Positions 33,532 to 45,804 of a stretch of DNA of 64,000 bases are shown here, in pieces (within the stretch, counting starts at the first letter, position 1; every line of letters begins with the position of its first letter). The notes beneath the pieces were generated by a model. It had not been told where the DNA came from. It made no database searches and saw only the letters and a program-made list of their open reading frames with translations. Origin of the DNA: Dama dama (taxonomy: Eukaryota; Chordata; Mammalia; Artiodactyla; Cervidae); the NCBI RefSeq assembly GCF_033118175.1, contig NC_083701.1, forward strand, positions 10,621,501 to 10,685,500, written 5' to 3'. The position numbers and the translations under genes are program-made.

Positions 33532-33890
33532 GGTCCTCCCTTGTGGCTCAGCTGATAAAGAATCTGCCTGCAATGTGGGAGACCTGGGTTCAATCCCTGG
33601 GTTGGGAAGATCCCCTGGAGAAAGGAAAGGAGAATTCCTTTCGTGGAGAATTCCATCGACTATACAGTCCATGGGGTTGCAAAGAGTCGGAGATGACTGA
33701 GTGACTGGTAACTCAGTGTAAAGTATCCACCTGTCAACACAGGAGACATGGGTTTGATCCCTGATCTGAGAAGACCCCCTTGGAGAAGGAAACGGCAACC
33801 CACTTCAGCCTGGGGGACCCCATGGACAGAGTAGCCTGGTGGACTCCAGTCCATGGGGTCGCAAAGAGTCAGACACAACTCAGCAACTGA
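33532..33890 (+). mobile_element. Bov-tA/BovA SINE, two tandem units
   Basis: Unit 1 (33532-33706) begins GGTCCTCCCTTGTGGCTCAG and ends GATGACTGAGTGACT. Unit 2 (33707-33890) starts at once with GGTAACTCAGTGTAAAG and ends CAACTCAGCAACTGA. Unit 1 has an internal rearrangement around GAGAATTCCTTTCGTGGAG. Confidence 0.9.
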
Positions 33891-34335
33891 AGAAACAAAC
33901 AGCTTCATTATGTGATTCAAGCCAAAGATAGTAGCACTTTTGTCCAGATTTCCTCTACAACACAGAATTCTTCCACGTATTAAACAAATTGTTTATCTTG
34001 CCAGTTCAATTTACCCATCTAAAAATTCATTACAGAATGGCATTATATGTATAAATAACTTATGAGTGATAAGGTCATATTTGTTAAGTTCTTCCACACG
34101 GTAGATACAGCCTCAGCTCTGTTACTGTAATTAGCATTTTACTCCATTTTAATTGCTGGTGACAATAATACGGGCTACCTAACATTTGAAATTTGTCTTG
34201 TTCTCATTCTTCAGTTCATTAGTGATAAGAAAATCATTTAGTTATTGAAAATCATTTAATTATTGGAACACTGAGAGACAGCGGTATTTAACCAGAAAGA
34301 TTGCTGCATTATGCTTCCCTCTGGGGATTCTAAAA
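33891..34335. other. Unassigned intron sequence
   Basis: AT-rich, nothing recognised. Confidence 0.35.
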
Positions 34336-34339
34336 TGTT

Positions 34340-34475
34340 GCAGCTAGTGGCTAATTAGCCCTTTGAACCTCTTGGTGAGGCAGATGAGCAGAAGTGTCAG
34401 AGAGGAGGTGATTTCTCCAAGATAACTCTAGAGCAAATGCAGCCAGGTATGCAAATCCAGGTAAGTTAGTGCTCA
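34340..34475 (-). repeat. Probable MIR fragment
   Basis: GAGGTGATTTCTCCAAGATA with GCAAATCCAGGTAAG resembles a reversed MIR core. Diverged. Confidence 0.4.
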
Positions 34476-37400
34476 AGGTCATGCTGTCAGAGTTGAATTT
34501 GGAAAGCAGCCGTTTTTTCCCAATCTTATATATATCCGATGAAACAGAAGAGACCAGTGCCAGAAGAATGCTAATTAAGGCACGATCATTGCACTTGACT
34601 GAGAACAAGGGACTTATAGCTTACCATTTGGCCTTTAAAAATCTTTTTAGGGAGCATCTGTCATTTATATTAGGTGAGATAGTGGTGTCTGGTATGAGCA
34701 AGTTGGGCTCAGGAGAGAAGTAGCCTTTGCACATTTCTGATCATTTGAATGAAGGGTTGACTTCACAGTAAAGACAACGTGAGTGTAATGGAATTACCAA
34801 CATCTTTCTCCCCACTTATAAAATTTAAATATAAGCATATGTTATATGTTCTTTGTCTAAGTCTGCTAATCCAAGTCAGATAAAGGGAATCTTATGACTA
34901 CTTAATGCACGGCAAATGACATGTCATTTAAATTATCTCCATTTGGTATTTGATATCAAGACAGATACTTCAGAAAACACAAATATCCATTAAACGAGTG
35001 TAACTGGAGTCCTATTTCAAGCACCTCACTAGTTATGATGTGCATTTTTAAAAAGCCCAAATACCTCCATTTCTGTGCATTTTCGGTTGGCAAATTTATG
35101 TAGGCTTTAAAAAAAAAAATAATTGCAGCATTCCAACCTGTCTGAGAAAATGACTTTCAAAAGCAGATTTGAGTGTCAGCATTCCCAAGAGGGTCCTCTG
35201 AACACCCGGAAATGGAAATATTATCCTCTCTTACTTCTGAAAAAGTAAGCCCAGAGACTGTCCTTTTTGGTTCTATCTATTCCTTCCTTCCTTTCCTCTT
35301 TTTTTTTTTGATGCAGAGTAGGCTTTGCAAAGGATATTTTTAATGACATCTGAAATGACCATCTAAGTCCCTTCAGCCTTTATCTGTAGACACATTTGCC
35401 CTGGAGTGGCCAATAAGCTTGACATCTGTGTGTTTAGACTGAGTTGTAAAATCCCGTGTGGTGTGGTCTTTGCAAGATTGAATTATGAGTTTGTTCTTCT
35501 GCCTAGCCAGTAATGTCACCTGACTGGTTTCAGTGAGTCAGAGCACAATTAGATGGGAACTGGGAAGACTGGGAGGACTTTTCTGGAGCAGCTGCTGCAG
35601 TACCATGCTAAGTAGGACAAGTGCGTTAGTCATATTTACACCTTGATGATTGATGGCATTTTAAGAGCTCATCAAAAATAAGTGAAACCAAGCATTAAAA
35701 GGAAAGATTTAAAAAAAAAAAAAAAAGTTGATTCCAACTTCAGTGCTGCCGGCAACATGTAATCAAAGGATACTACTACAATCGCACTGATGTGACATTT
35801 CACTGTTGTCTAAATATTTCTTAGGATGATAATTTATTCATTTCCCAAGTGTATCTATTTGAGTTGATCCTACATGTGTTTGTTTTCAGAACATGGGAGA
35901 CACTTGCAATACTTATCCCATTACCCTTCCTTTCACCAACGAATGGGCACAATACTGATGCTGTGATCAACCAGGAATTCTAGAATATGCAGTTGGATGT
36001 CATATCAGTTCACTAGACATATGGCCTGTTCTTTACTTTCTCTATAACACAAGGTACCAAGAACAGAAAATAGGCAAGTTTCTGGGATGTATAGGTCTGA
36101 CCCTCAGTTAGCAAGAAAATGGGTTCCATAAATAATTTCTTCCCCAGCATTTTCTTGGGGCTGAAGTAGAAGAATGCTCCTCTGCCCAACCAGCCATCAC
36201 AGAGCAGCGAGAGCTAGTATCATCTTCCCTGTGTTTCCCCAGGGAACATAATTGGATTTACACACTCAAATTAGATCATGTGAGTTTTGTTTATAAAGGA
36301 CTATTTTAAGAAGTCAGGTCACTTAAGCAGCACTTCGGAAGGCAGCTTTTCTCACTGCAAGATTTTTCACAGTTAGCTCTCTGCAGGGTACAGAAGAATG
36401 CTGGGTAGATTAATTAACCGTTGAGGCCCCAGACATTCCCAGGGATGCCGGGCCACCTCCCAGGAGGAATAAAAGCCATTCTACCCGTGAATACAAATGC
36501 GTGCCACCCTCTCAACCAGTGAACTGGGATTATAACTCTGTGTTGTCAGATAAACCTACAATTCCGTGTTTCCTTGATACCTCTGCTTCGGACTCTGGGC
36601 ATGTCTGTGATTTTATATCTGAATTTTATTTTTACCTACGTCATGTGTTTTAATATGTATAATACCTTGCATATTCATTAGTCAAGTGAGGTTTTCTATC
36701 TCTTCCACTCCACTTCCTGATTTATATGCCTCCAAACTCAGGTGTTACGAGTTGCAAAATATCTTTGAAACACAAAATTCTCCTAAATCAGAATGCAGTA
36801 AAAATTTACATGGTGAAGACATGAACTAGGTGTGAAATTAAATCATATTAATGTTTGGGTTTTTTTTTAACAAGTTAATTTTAAAAACTGCCACATCTAT
36901 ATAAAAAGCATACCAGCATAAAATTCTCATGTGAAAGAAGAATTATTTTGTTGAGCTGTCTTATAAACTACATCCTTGTCCTGTGTCAGCTGGTTTTCCA
37001 GTTGGCTAGAGTAAACCATTTCAGAATCTTTTCTCCTTTTTTGTGTGTGATTGTGTGTTGAATACACATGATTGCTTATAAAACCAAGATGACTAAAGAT
37101 TAGAGAATGTATAGTCAAAATATAATATATTTCTTTCACTCAGAACATGGAAAAAATTGCAGCAAAATAGAACAGAACTAGAAAAACAAACAAACAGAAG
37201 CACTCCTACAAGGCCTAAAGATAGAAGATATAGGGTCAGTGTTTTCAAATATTGGAGGTACTTCATGGCAAACAGAGACTGTTTACTTTAGGTGTATTCT
37301 TTAAGACAGAATAATGACCAACGGGTGGTCTTTATACCATGAGAAATTTTGGTTCACCTAAAGCTCATAAGGGTTTATAACAACTAGACCCACCCAGGGG

Positions 37401-37616
37401 GATGTTGTTTAAGTGATGAGCTCCCTGTCAGGGGATTCATCAAGAGAAAGCTGTATAAAAATCTATCCAAGATGCTCTAACGGAGAATTCCACAGGGAAG
37501 ATCTTTTGCTCAAGTTCGTTTGAAAACAACTGGCTGCATCTCTAAGCCATCACAGCCACTTTGCAGGCAAGAAGAAAGGAGAGGACAAAGGGCAAAGGGT
37601 AAGCAGTCAAGATGAC
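34476..37616. other. Unique intron sequence, little repeat content
   Basis: Over 3 kb with only homopolymer runs (A at 35111-35119 and 35710-35726, T near 35302 and 36861). No exon or RNA gene is recognised. Possible conserved noncoding DNA cannot be judged without an alignment. Confidence 0.4.
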
Positions 37617-37620
37617 CATG

Positions 37621-38257
37621 TTGTAGCCATGTGTTCCGGGAAACACACACTCAAAAAGACAATTCGGATAGTAGAGTACAGTTTATTACACCGGCGAGCC
37701 CAAGGCAGAGTCTCCTCTCAGCCAAGGACCCCAACCAACTTTTGTGAAAACCTTATATACCTTAAGTGTACTGCTCAAGCCCACATCCCCAGATTCCTTA
37801 AATCTAGCCTGGAAAGTGTTAAAGGGAGATACAATCAGGTTACAGCCATGGTTCATAATCAGAAGGGTCAGCTGGTTCTGCATTGTCGCCTACGCCAATG
37901 GGTGCCCTAAAGATTACAAAGGTGATTGACTACACAAGGGATCATTACATTCTTTTTGGTGACAGGAGATCTTGGTATGGAATCTGGTGTTTATCAGTCC
38001 GGGAGGCCAGTTCAGCCATGGGTATGTTATCCCCATGGCTACCAGGCACATGGTCCAAAGCTCACTGAAAGTGCAAGATGGAGTTTCCTTCTTTTTCACA
38101 ATGAAGTCAGCTTGGCCTGCTCATTCCCTCCCTCAATCAAAGGGCATTTGCCCACGAGTCTGTAGCCCTTTCAGGAGGGACCCCTGCGTGGTCCTCTGGG
38201 ACCCATACCCAATGCCATCTGCCTCTATTTTGGGGACCAGAATTCTGAATTCTGACA
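37621..38257 (-). mobile_element. Solo endogenous-retroviral LTR
   Basis: On the minus strand the element starts TGTCAGAATTC, has a TATA box (TATATAAG, 37759-37752) about 65 bases before an AATAAA (37687-37682), and ends near GGCTACA. CATG at 37617-37620 and 38258-38261 would be a 4-bp integration duplication. No internal retroviral genes flank it, so it is a recombined solo LTR. Family not identified with certainty. Confidence 0.68.
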
Positions 38258-38261
38258 CATG

Positions 38262-38885
38262 GCCCCTCCTCCATCATCATGAAAAGATGGCAAAAATAGA
38301 TTCAAGTTTACAGCTTCTCAAAAAATCAAGAGTGACTTAGGAAGAAGAGGAGAATAAGGATTGAATAGGAAGACTGTTCAGTAAATGCTTGTTGACTGAC
38401 TGTTGGGTTCTAGATTCTGAGACAGCTGTGTGTTATACCGCCAAGGTTGTCACTTTAAGGAGGGGGATACCTGAATGGATCTGGGGGGGCGGGGGAAGTT
38501 TGTGAATCTGGTACAGAGGTAGGGAGGTTTATAACTGACTCTTAGAACCTGTCTGAAACACACAGCATTGGGTAAGTGTTTTATGCAGGTCTTGGGCTCT
38601 TTTTACTACAGTCTCTAAAGCATGAAAAAAATCACAGCTACAGTGGATTTCTTTTAGGAGTTGTGTGAAAGGAAAGGTCAGACTTTAGAAGAAATTCTAA
38701 AAGGGTGTGGATCTTCCTGGCGAAGAGGGTAAAGAGACCCTGGGAAGGGCCGCCAGGGGGTAAGTTATAAAGCATCACCTTATCACAGACTGAACGCATC
38801 CCAAGCCTGGTGATCAGCAGATGCACGAGAGCATCTGCCTCATGTTGAGAAGCTCGGGCTTGGCAGCAGCTCCAGGTTCTCCTAG
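38262..38885. other. Unassigned intron sequence
   Basis: A short G-run near 38485. No exon recognised. Confidence 0.35.
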
Positions 38886-39101
38886 CTGCTCTGTGTTCTT
38901 AGTCACGTTTGACTATTTGCAACCCCGTGGACTGTAACCCGCCAGGCTCCTCTGTCCATGGGATTTTTCAATCAAGAATGCTGGAGTGAGTTGTCATTTC
39001 CTCCTCTAGGGGTTCTTCCCGACCCAGGAATCAAACCCGTGTCTCTTGCGTCTCCAGCATTGGCAGGCGTGTTCTTTAGCACTGGGGCCACCTGGGAAGC
39101 A
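38886..39101 (-). mobile_element. Bov-tA/BovA SINE
   Basis: Nearly full-length reversed copy ending GCCACCTGGGAAGC. Confidence 0.92.
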
Positions 39102-39284
39102 CATTACTCAATAACTCCAGCTAGAAACTGAGCAGATGCCTTGGAGCTCCAGGCAACCCATTTCACACAAGGGTGGGCAGACAAGGAGCTTAAGCAAGGC
39201 TCAGTTCCCTCTCCTTGGTACATTTCTACACTCTGCATTTTCAACTATCAAAGCAACTTGTAACATTTCATGTGCCTACCAGGC

Positions 39285-39375
39285 TGTGAGCCCCTTGAGG
39301 TCAAGGATTGTGTCTTGCTCATCTTTGTGTCCCTAGCACCTAGCATCGTATCTGCCACATTAACAGTGCTAAACA
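39285..39375 (+). repeat. L2 LINE 3'-end fragment
   Basis: GCCCCTTGAGGTCAAGGATTG and CCTAGCACCTAGCATCG are the forward L2 end. Confidence 0.6.
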
Positions 39376-39870
39376 GTACAGTTATAAGTAAAGTTATATG
39401 ATCAACTCCTTCCCCTGTCCTCTCCCTGGCTACCCCTCAACACACACAATCAGTGAGAAACCAGTTTGGGGGGAGGGAGGTGGAAATCCATTTCTCTGGT
39501 CAAAACAGGCAAAAGCACACTCAATGTTATCCCAAGAAGTCCTTTGGGCAGAAAGCTCCAACTTGAGTGCTCGCTAGACCTGTGTTAAGGAAGTTATATT
39601 AGATAACATGAAGAAAAATTTAAGTCATTATCCAGATCATTTCAGTCAAAATAGGAAAATGTGATTAAAAATGATGGACCTAAATTATCCATACCTATTT
39701 GTCCATTCCTGAAAATTTTAAACGGATCCAGTCCATCCACACAAAGTAGAGTCCAGGTATTAATGCGAGTTCCTTGGCTTCCTTCTTGGTTCTTTAGCAC
39801 CTTGGCTCTGGACCCCCACACGACACCTCGCTCAGGCTCTCTTTGCTCTGTGGTCCATCATCTTTTGTCC
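39376..39870. other. Unassigned intron sequence
   Basis: No exon or clear repeat recognised. Confidence 0.35.
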
Positions 39871-39895
39871 TTGTGCATGCATGCATGCATTGTGT

Positions 39896-40098
39896 GTGTG
39901 CGCTCAGTCATGTCTGACTGGGACCCCATGGACTGCAGCCCTCCAGGCTCCTTCCATGGAATTTTCCAGGCAAGAATACTAGAGCAGTTTGCCATTTCCT
40001 TCTCCAGGGGATCTTCTTGACCCAGGGATCAAATCCACATCGTTTGTGTCTCCCTCATTGGCAGCAGATTCTTTACCACTTTGCCACCTGGGAAGCCT
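39896..40098 (-). mobile_element. Bov-tA/BovA SINE with adjoining GCAT repeat
   Basis: Reversed copy ending GCCACCTGGGAAGCC. A short (GCAT)n/(GT)n run at 39874-39901 marks its 3' side. Confidence 0.92.
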
Positions 40099-40117
40099 CT
40101 TGCTTTGTGGTGGTGTT

Positions 40118-40343
40118 GTTCACTTGCTCATTTGTGTCTGACTCTTTGCAATCCCACAGGCTACAGCACTCCAGGCTTCCCTGTCCTTCACTCTCTCCCG
40201 GAGTTTACTCAAACTCATGTCCATTGAGTCGGTGATGCCATCCAACCATCTCACCCTCTGTCGTCCTCTTCTCCTCCTGTCTTCAGTCTTCCCCAGCATC
40301 AGGGTCTTTTCTAATGAGCTGCTCTTTGCATCAGGTGCTTTGT
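40118..40343 (-). mobile_element. BovB 3'-end fragment
   Basis: Reversed BovB from GTTCACTTGCTCATTTGTGTC through AGCATCAGGGTCTTTTC and stopping near CTTTGCATCAGGTG. Confidence 0.88.
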
Positions 40344-40690
40344 GGTATACTGCTTTGTGGCATTCTACCCCAAATCAATTCTTTGGCCAGAGCCCTCAGT
40401 GGTCCCCGCTTCTGGGCACCTATGGATGTTCACTCTCTAGCTTCATCCAGGTGTAGCTGTGGGCAAGCAGTGTCCCTACTTTCCTACCTGCTTCCTGGTG
40501 CCCCTCACCAGCCAGGCTGGTCTGCCTCACTCCTAAGAGAAGGCCATTGAACAGAACCAGCTGACCCTGCTGAGTGTAATAACTGAATAATACTTAGTCT
40601 CCCACCTTTACAGCATAAAACCTAACATATAAAGACCAACTTGTACCCCAACTGGACCAGTTTTATCTGAAGACTACTGAAAGCCAACAT
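40344..40690. other. Unassigned intron sequence
   Basis: Nothing recognised. Confidence 0.35.
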
Positions 40691-40691
40691 A

Positions 40692-41040
40692 TGGACTTCC
40701 CTGGTGGTCCAGTAATTAAGAATCTACCAGCCAATGCAGGGGACATGGGTTCGATCCCTGGTCTGGGAAGTTTTCACATACTGTGGGGCAACTAAGCCCA
40801 TGAACCAGGCTGAGTTTGCATGCCGCAACTACTGAAGCCTGCACGCTCTAGGACCTGAGAGCCTCAGCTCCTCAGCAGAGTAAAGCCTGTGTGCTAAAGC
40901 CTGTGCTCCACAACTCGAGAAGCCTCTGCAATCAGAAGCCTGCGCCCCGCAATGAGAAAATAGCCCCTGGTCACAGCAACTAGAGAAAGCCCACGTGTAG
41001 CAATGAAGACCCAGAGCAGCCAAAAATAAATTAATTAATT
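40692..41040 (+). mobile_element. CHR-1-type SINE (long form)
   Basis: TGGACTTCCCTGGTGGTCCAG head, long body with repeated GCCTGTG/GCCTGCG motifs, and a tail of AAATAAATTAATTAATTA. Confidence 0.92.
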
Positions 41041-41678
41041 AGTAAGACAATAGTAAAGGCAATACAGAGCCCGATTTTAGATATTGGAACCCAATGCAAG
41101 TAACTAAAACAGCCTTCTTGAAGTCCAAAAAGGCTTTGAGTCAGCCTCCTGTTTTCAGTTCTGTGAGGCATCATCCCCATCAATTCCCTTTGTACCGTCA
41201 GTTCAAGAAACAAAATCAAAATCAATAAGAACCAACTTATTTTCAACATCAAACTCCTCCCATTACTTACATGAGTCTTCCCAGCCTACTGGCGATGGGC
41301 AGCTCATTTGAGGATGGGTTCATGGGACCAGACAGTCAGCACCCAGTGAACAGAGGGCTTTCTTCTCTGTTTATGAGAGAGACACAACCTTTGTCTCTTA
41401 CCAAGTGAACGATGACATCACGTGCTGTTGGGGTGCTGCCCAAGACATTTCAACCAGAGAGGATCTGTGAACTGTGCCAGTGGACAGTGAGAGATATTTC
41501 TGAAGCTATGTATGTACATTTCCTTAAAAACACAGGAACCACAAATTGTTGTCCTATTTTTACCCTGAATTTTCTCAGTGACATTGGCCAGGTGACTTTG
41601 TTTTCTTGATGCCTAAAAGGGTTTTGTGAGTAGTGAAAGAATGCCAGAATTCTGAAGTTTTCTCAACAGCTAGAGTTA
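41041..41678. other. Unassigned intron sequence
   Basis: No exon or clear repeat recognised. Confidence 0.35.
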
Positions 41679-41679
41679 G

Positions 41680-41901
41680 GGGCTTCCCTGGTACCTCAGA
41701 TGGTAAAGAATCTGCTTACAATGCTGGAGACACAGGTTCGACCCCTGGGTCAGGAAGATCTCCTGGAGAACGGAATGGCTACCCACTCTAGTATTCTTGC
41801 CTGGAGAATTCCATGGACTGGAGAATTCCACAGACAGAGAAGCTTGGTGGGTTATAGTTCATGGGATTGCAAAGAGTTGGACACAGCTACACGACTAACA
41901 C
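41680..41901 (+). mobile_element. Bov-tA/BovA SINE
   Basis: GGCTTCCCTGGTACCTCAG head. The body has a local duplication of GGAGAATTCCATGGACTGGAG. Ends at CACGACTAACACACAC. Confidence 0.92.
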
Positions 41902-41909
41902 ACACACAG

Positions 41910-42313
41910 AATGAATTAGATATTCCTTCTTTTCTGACCTCATTACCTTTTACCAGCCCATCTGCTTGAAATTCAGCAGAGACCCCACCTTCTCTGCAAT
42001 GGGCTTTCTGACACTCGACCAGGTGGATGTAGGTTCTTGTCCTCTTGGGTCTCCTCATGCCCTTTACATCCCTCCATTTTAAAGGCAATATAGAGCCAAA
42101 GAAATAAATAAATTTCTAAACTGTACACCCTAGGAACTCAGCTGGTCTCACCCTAGTTCTGGTCCTGGTTTCTATTTAAAAGAAAACACTTGAACTGAGA
42201 TGAGAAATGTATTCTTAATTAAGACCTGAAGAAGGAATAGGGGTTGGTAGATGAGATTGAAGCTATTGTTTCCTTATTTGTTTCTACTGCTAAACCATAC
42301 ACTCTTTGAGGAC
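41910..42313. other. Unassigned intron sequence
   Basis: Possible L2 fragment near 41935-42070; not certain. Confidence 0.3.
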
Positions 42314-42524
42314 AGCTTCCCTAGTGGCTCAGAGGTTAAAGCATCTGCCTGCAATGCAGGAGACCTGGGTTCGATCCCTGGGTTGGGAAGATCCTCTGGA
42401 GAAGGAAATGGCAACCCACTCCAGTATTCTTGGCCTGGGGAATTCCATGGATGGAGGAGCCTGGTGGGCTACAGTCCATGGGGTCGCAAAGAGTCAGACA
42501 TGACTGAATGATTTAACTAACTAA
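42314..42524 (+). mobile_element. Bov-tA/BovA SINE
   Basis: CTTCCCTAGTGGCTCAGAGG head through CATGACTGAATGATTTAAC. One of the least diverged copies. Confidence 0.94.
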
Positions 42525-43084
42525 CGGACCTTATACATATCTCTGGAATGGATGTTGGCACATCATGGGAAAAGCTCGTAGCAGAGGCTTATTGAGTCAA
42601 TGCCTGAGGAATCATCTTAGCATCAGTGCTGCTGCTTCCTTTTTATAGCTGAGGATGCTAAGCTCAGCGTATTACATCATATCCCTTTGATCAGACAGCT
42701 AATAAAGGATTTTAACCACATCTGTCTCATTTCAAAGCTGCCCCTCGATTTGATGGTCTTTTAAGACCATTTTATCTCAATTAACTCTGCTAATTTCAGA
42801 GGCAATTCGTTAAAAGTCATAAAGGGGAAGAAAAATGAAATTTGTATTCCAAATGGTAGCAATGCGCATAATGATATTATTGCTTTATGGAGCCAGGGGA
42901 ATAGCACATTGCATTGAAAATAGCAGCTCACAGTCATCAAAAGATGGACCTCGGATTTTATATCCAAGGCCATGCAGCTTTGTACAGACCACTCCACCTG
43001 TCTTGACCTTGAAATGAATTCCTCACAGCTCTAAAAGTCTATCACTATGAAATGGTTTTTGAGATGGTTCACACTCTACAATTT
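42525..43084. other. Unassigned intron sequence
   Basis: No exon recognised. Confidence 0.35.
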
Positions 43085-43401
43085 CGAACTACTGTGCTGG
43101 AGAAGACTCTTGAGAGTCCTTTGGACTGCAAGGAATTCAAACCAGCCAATCCTAAAGGAAATCAACCCTAAATATTCATTGGAAGGACAGATGCTGAAAC
43201 TAAAGCTCCAATAGTTTGGACACCTGATGTGAAGAGCTGACTCACTGGAAAAGACCCTGATGCTGGGAAAGATTGAGGGCAGGAGGAGAAGGCCACAATG
43301 GGGTTTGAACAAACTCCAGGAGATAGTGAAAGGCAGGGAAGCCTGGCGTGCTGCAGTCCATGGGGTTGCAAAGAATTAGACATGATTGAGCAACTGAACC
43401 A
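43085..43401 (+). mobile_element. BovB 3' end
   Basis: Forward BovB from GCTGGAGAAGACTCTTGAG through CATGGGGTTGCAAAGAATT and GATTGAGCAACTGAAC. Part of the ORF end is missing, including a short deletion after GGAGAAGG. Confidence 0.9.
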
Positions 43402-44277
43402 CAAGTTATAATGAGTGTGGAGGTGAGGATTTGTATGTTTTCTTGGTTTATTTGGCTTCCAAGATCAGATTATGACAGTCATTACAGAAAATAGAGCTGG
43501 CTGAGGTCTGTGATCTCTGAGAAGGAAGAGAAATACAAGTAAGATTATAGCAAATGCTAAGAGAATTACTTATTAGATAGTATTTAATATTGTTTCTCCT
43601 AGCAGTTTAATTACATTGACTCCGTGACTTGTAAAACTGAACATGATTTTAGTCATTCGATTTGTTTCAAAGGGGATAGTAACTGAGATAGTTAATTGAT
43701 AGACAAATGTTTACTTTGAATATTTAATTAGTGATTCGTGGCACTTGTCAGAATTGCCTATCTAGCTTTTTTAAAATGTGCATGTCAGCGGTTATTAACA
43801 AGCTATTTTATGTCAGTGTTAGCCAGAAGTGATTGAGCTGGGCATTTATGCAGCCTGAATATCCTACAGCATGGAGTTTGGCTTCTGGGGTTTCTTCTTC
43901 ATCATCTGCAGACTCCAGGACATAAACAGCAAGGCCCTGAGGAACTCACTCTATCCTGTCGTACATTAGTCACCTGATCCGTAACAGGATGGGGATGGAG
44001 GATACCTGCTGTCAGAACTTCATAGTTTGTAGATATGAAAGGAGCTGATGAACAAGAACAAGTGTCGAGCTGGTAAATGGGAGTCACCAAGCCCTGGATT
44101 GTAGTAGTAATAGTAGTCTTTCTGTAACACACATGGGCCTGAAACGGTTGGTTACACATTGTCAGGCTGTCTTGCTTTGAGATGGGGCTGGAACTGGTCA
44201 AACACAGGACAGTAGCCCATAGGCTGAGTACCTGATCACTTGTACAGTGTGTGGCATCTTTTTTAAAAATGATACAG
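43402..44277. other. Unassigned intron sequence
   Basis: AT-rich, no exon recognised. Confidence 0.35.
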
Positions 44278-44408
44278 GGACTTCCCTGGTGGTTCAGTGG
44301 TTAAGATGCCAGTGTTTTCACTGGAGGGTCAAGGGTTTGATTGCTGGTCAGAGAACTAAGATCCCCCATGCCACTGGGTGCTGCCAAAAAGTTAAAAAAA
44401 AAAAAATG
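44278..44408 (+). mobile_element. CHR-2-type SINE
   Basis: GGGACTTCCCTGGTGGTTCAG head, AAGATCCCCCATGCCACTGG and an A-rich tail. Confidence 0.92.
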
Positions 44409-44432
44409 CTTTGAAAAAGAAATAAGCATTCT

Positions 44433-45154
44433 CAGTTCAGTTCAGTCATTCAGTCGTGTCCGACTCTTTGCGACCCCATTTACTGCAGCATGCCAGGCCT
44501 CCCTGTCCATCACCAGCTCCCAGAGCTTACTCAAACTCATGTCCATCAAGTCAGTGATGTCATCAACCATCTCATCCTCTGTCTTCCCCTTAACCTCCCA
44601 CCTTCAATCTTTCCCAGCATCAGGGTCTTTTCCAAAGAGTCAGTTCTTCACATCAGGTGGCCAAAGTTTTGGAGCTTCAGCTTCAGTATCAGTCCTTCCA
44701 ATAAATATTCAGAACTGATTTCCTTTAGGATTGACTGGTTTGATCTTCTTGCTGTCCAAGGGACTCTCAAAAGTCTTCTCCAGCACCACACCTCAAAAGC
44801 ATGAATTCTTCAGTGTTCAGCCTTCCATATGGTCCAACTCTCACATCCATATATGACTACTGGAAAAGCCATAGCTCTGATAGCTCAGTTGGTAAAGAAT
44901 CCACCTACAATGTAGGAGACCCCAGTTCTATTCCTGGGTTGGGAAGATCCCCTGGAGAAGGGAAAGGCTACCCACTCCAGTATTCTGGCCTAGAGAATTC
45001 CATGGACTCTGTATTCCATGGGGTCACAAAGAGTCAGACACAACTGAGTGACTTTCACTTTTCACTCACTTGACTATATGGACTTTTGTCAGCAAAGTAA
45101 TGTCTCTGCTTCTTAATACACTATCTAGATTGTCATAGCTTTTCTTCCAAGGAA
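44433..45154 (-). mobile_element. BovB 3' end, split by a SINE
   Basis: Reversed BovB runs from GTTCAGTTCAGTCATTCAG to TGGAAAAGCCATAGCT near 44875. It resumes at about 45066 with CTTGACTATATGGACTTTTG and ends near TTCTTCCAAGGA. The two parts are contiguous in the BovB sequence, so the SINE between them is younger. Confidence 0.92.
44876..45065 (+). mobile_element. Bov-tA/BovA SINE nested in BovB
   Basis: TGATAGCTCAGTTGGTAAAG through GAGTGACTTTCACTTTTCACT. The first dozen or so bases of the head are missing. No clear target duplication is seen. Confidence 0.92.
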
Positions 45155-45800
45155 CTCCATGAACACACATCTCCATTACCAACATCCCAAATGAGATTAC
45201 TAATCAATGCTGATGGCAAAATATATCCATGGTACACTGACCAATACATAACCATTGACCACTCCTTGATTGCAGCTCTTCCATTGATGATCTGTTCATT
45301 TAAGACAAACAGAGCCATTTTCATTTTGTGATTTTTTTTTTTTTTTTGCTTCATTCTTTAGGTTTCGGAAACATAAAGAAAGATTCAGGTCGAATGTGTC
45401 ATCTTATACATAATTTATAGCACTAGAATAAATACCAGGCAATAATTATGGCTGGAGAAGGCTTGTAGGACTATGTCCCAAAGGAAGAAACGGATGCCTT
45501 CCTATTTATAATTCTTTGAAATCACACCGGGCTTTGTGAGATTAAAAGGCATCCCTGGAGGTGTTCAGGAGAAGACAGATGCCCATCATCAGGAATATGG
45601 GGCAAAAGGCAAAGGGTTGAACTAAATAATTTTTAAGATCCCTTCTAATTTGAAGCTTATGACTATGACTCTTGATGTCATAATTGGCTACATGTAAAAT
45701 AATTGGATTCTAAAAGGAAATCTGAAAAAGACCTTCTAATATCATAAAGGAATGGGGCTATTTACATCCTGCAGTCCCCCTAAGCTTGCCCCTCCACCCA
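45155..45800. other. Unassigned intron sequence
   Basis: A 16-base T-run lies at 45332-45347. Nothing else recognised. Confidence 0.35.
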
Positions 45801-45804
45801 GATC

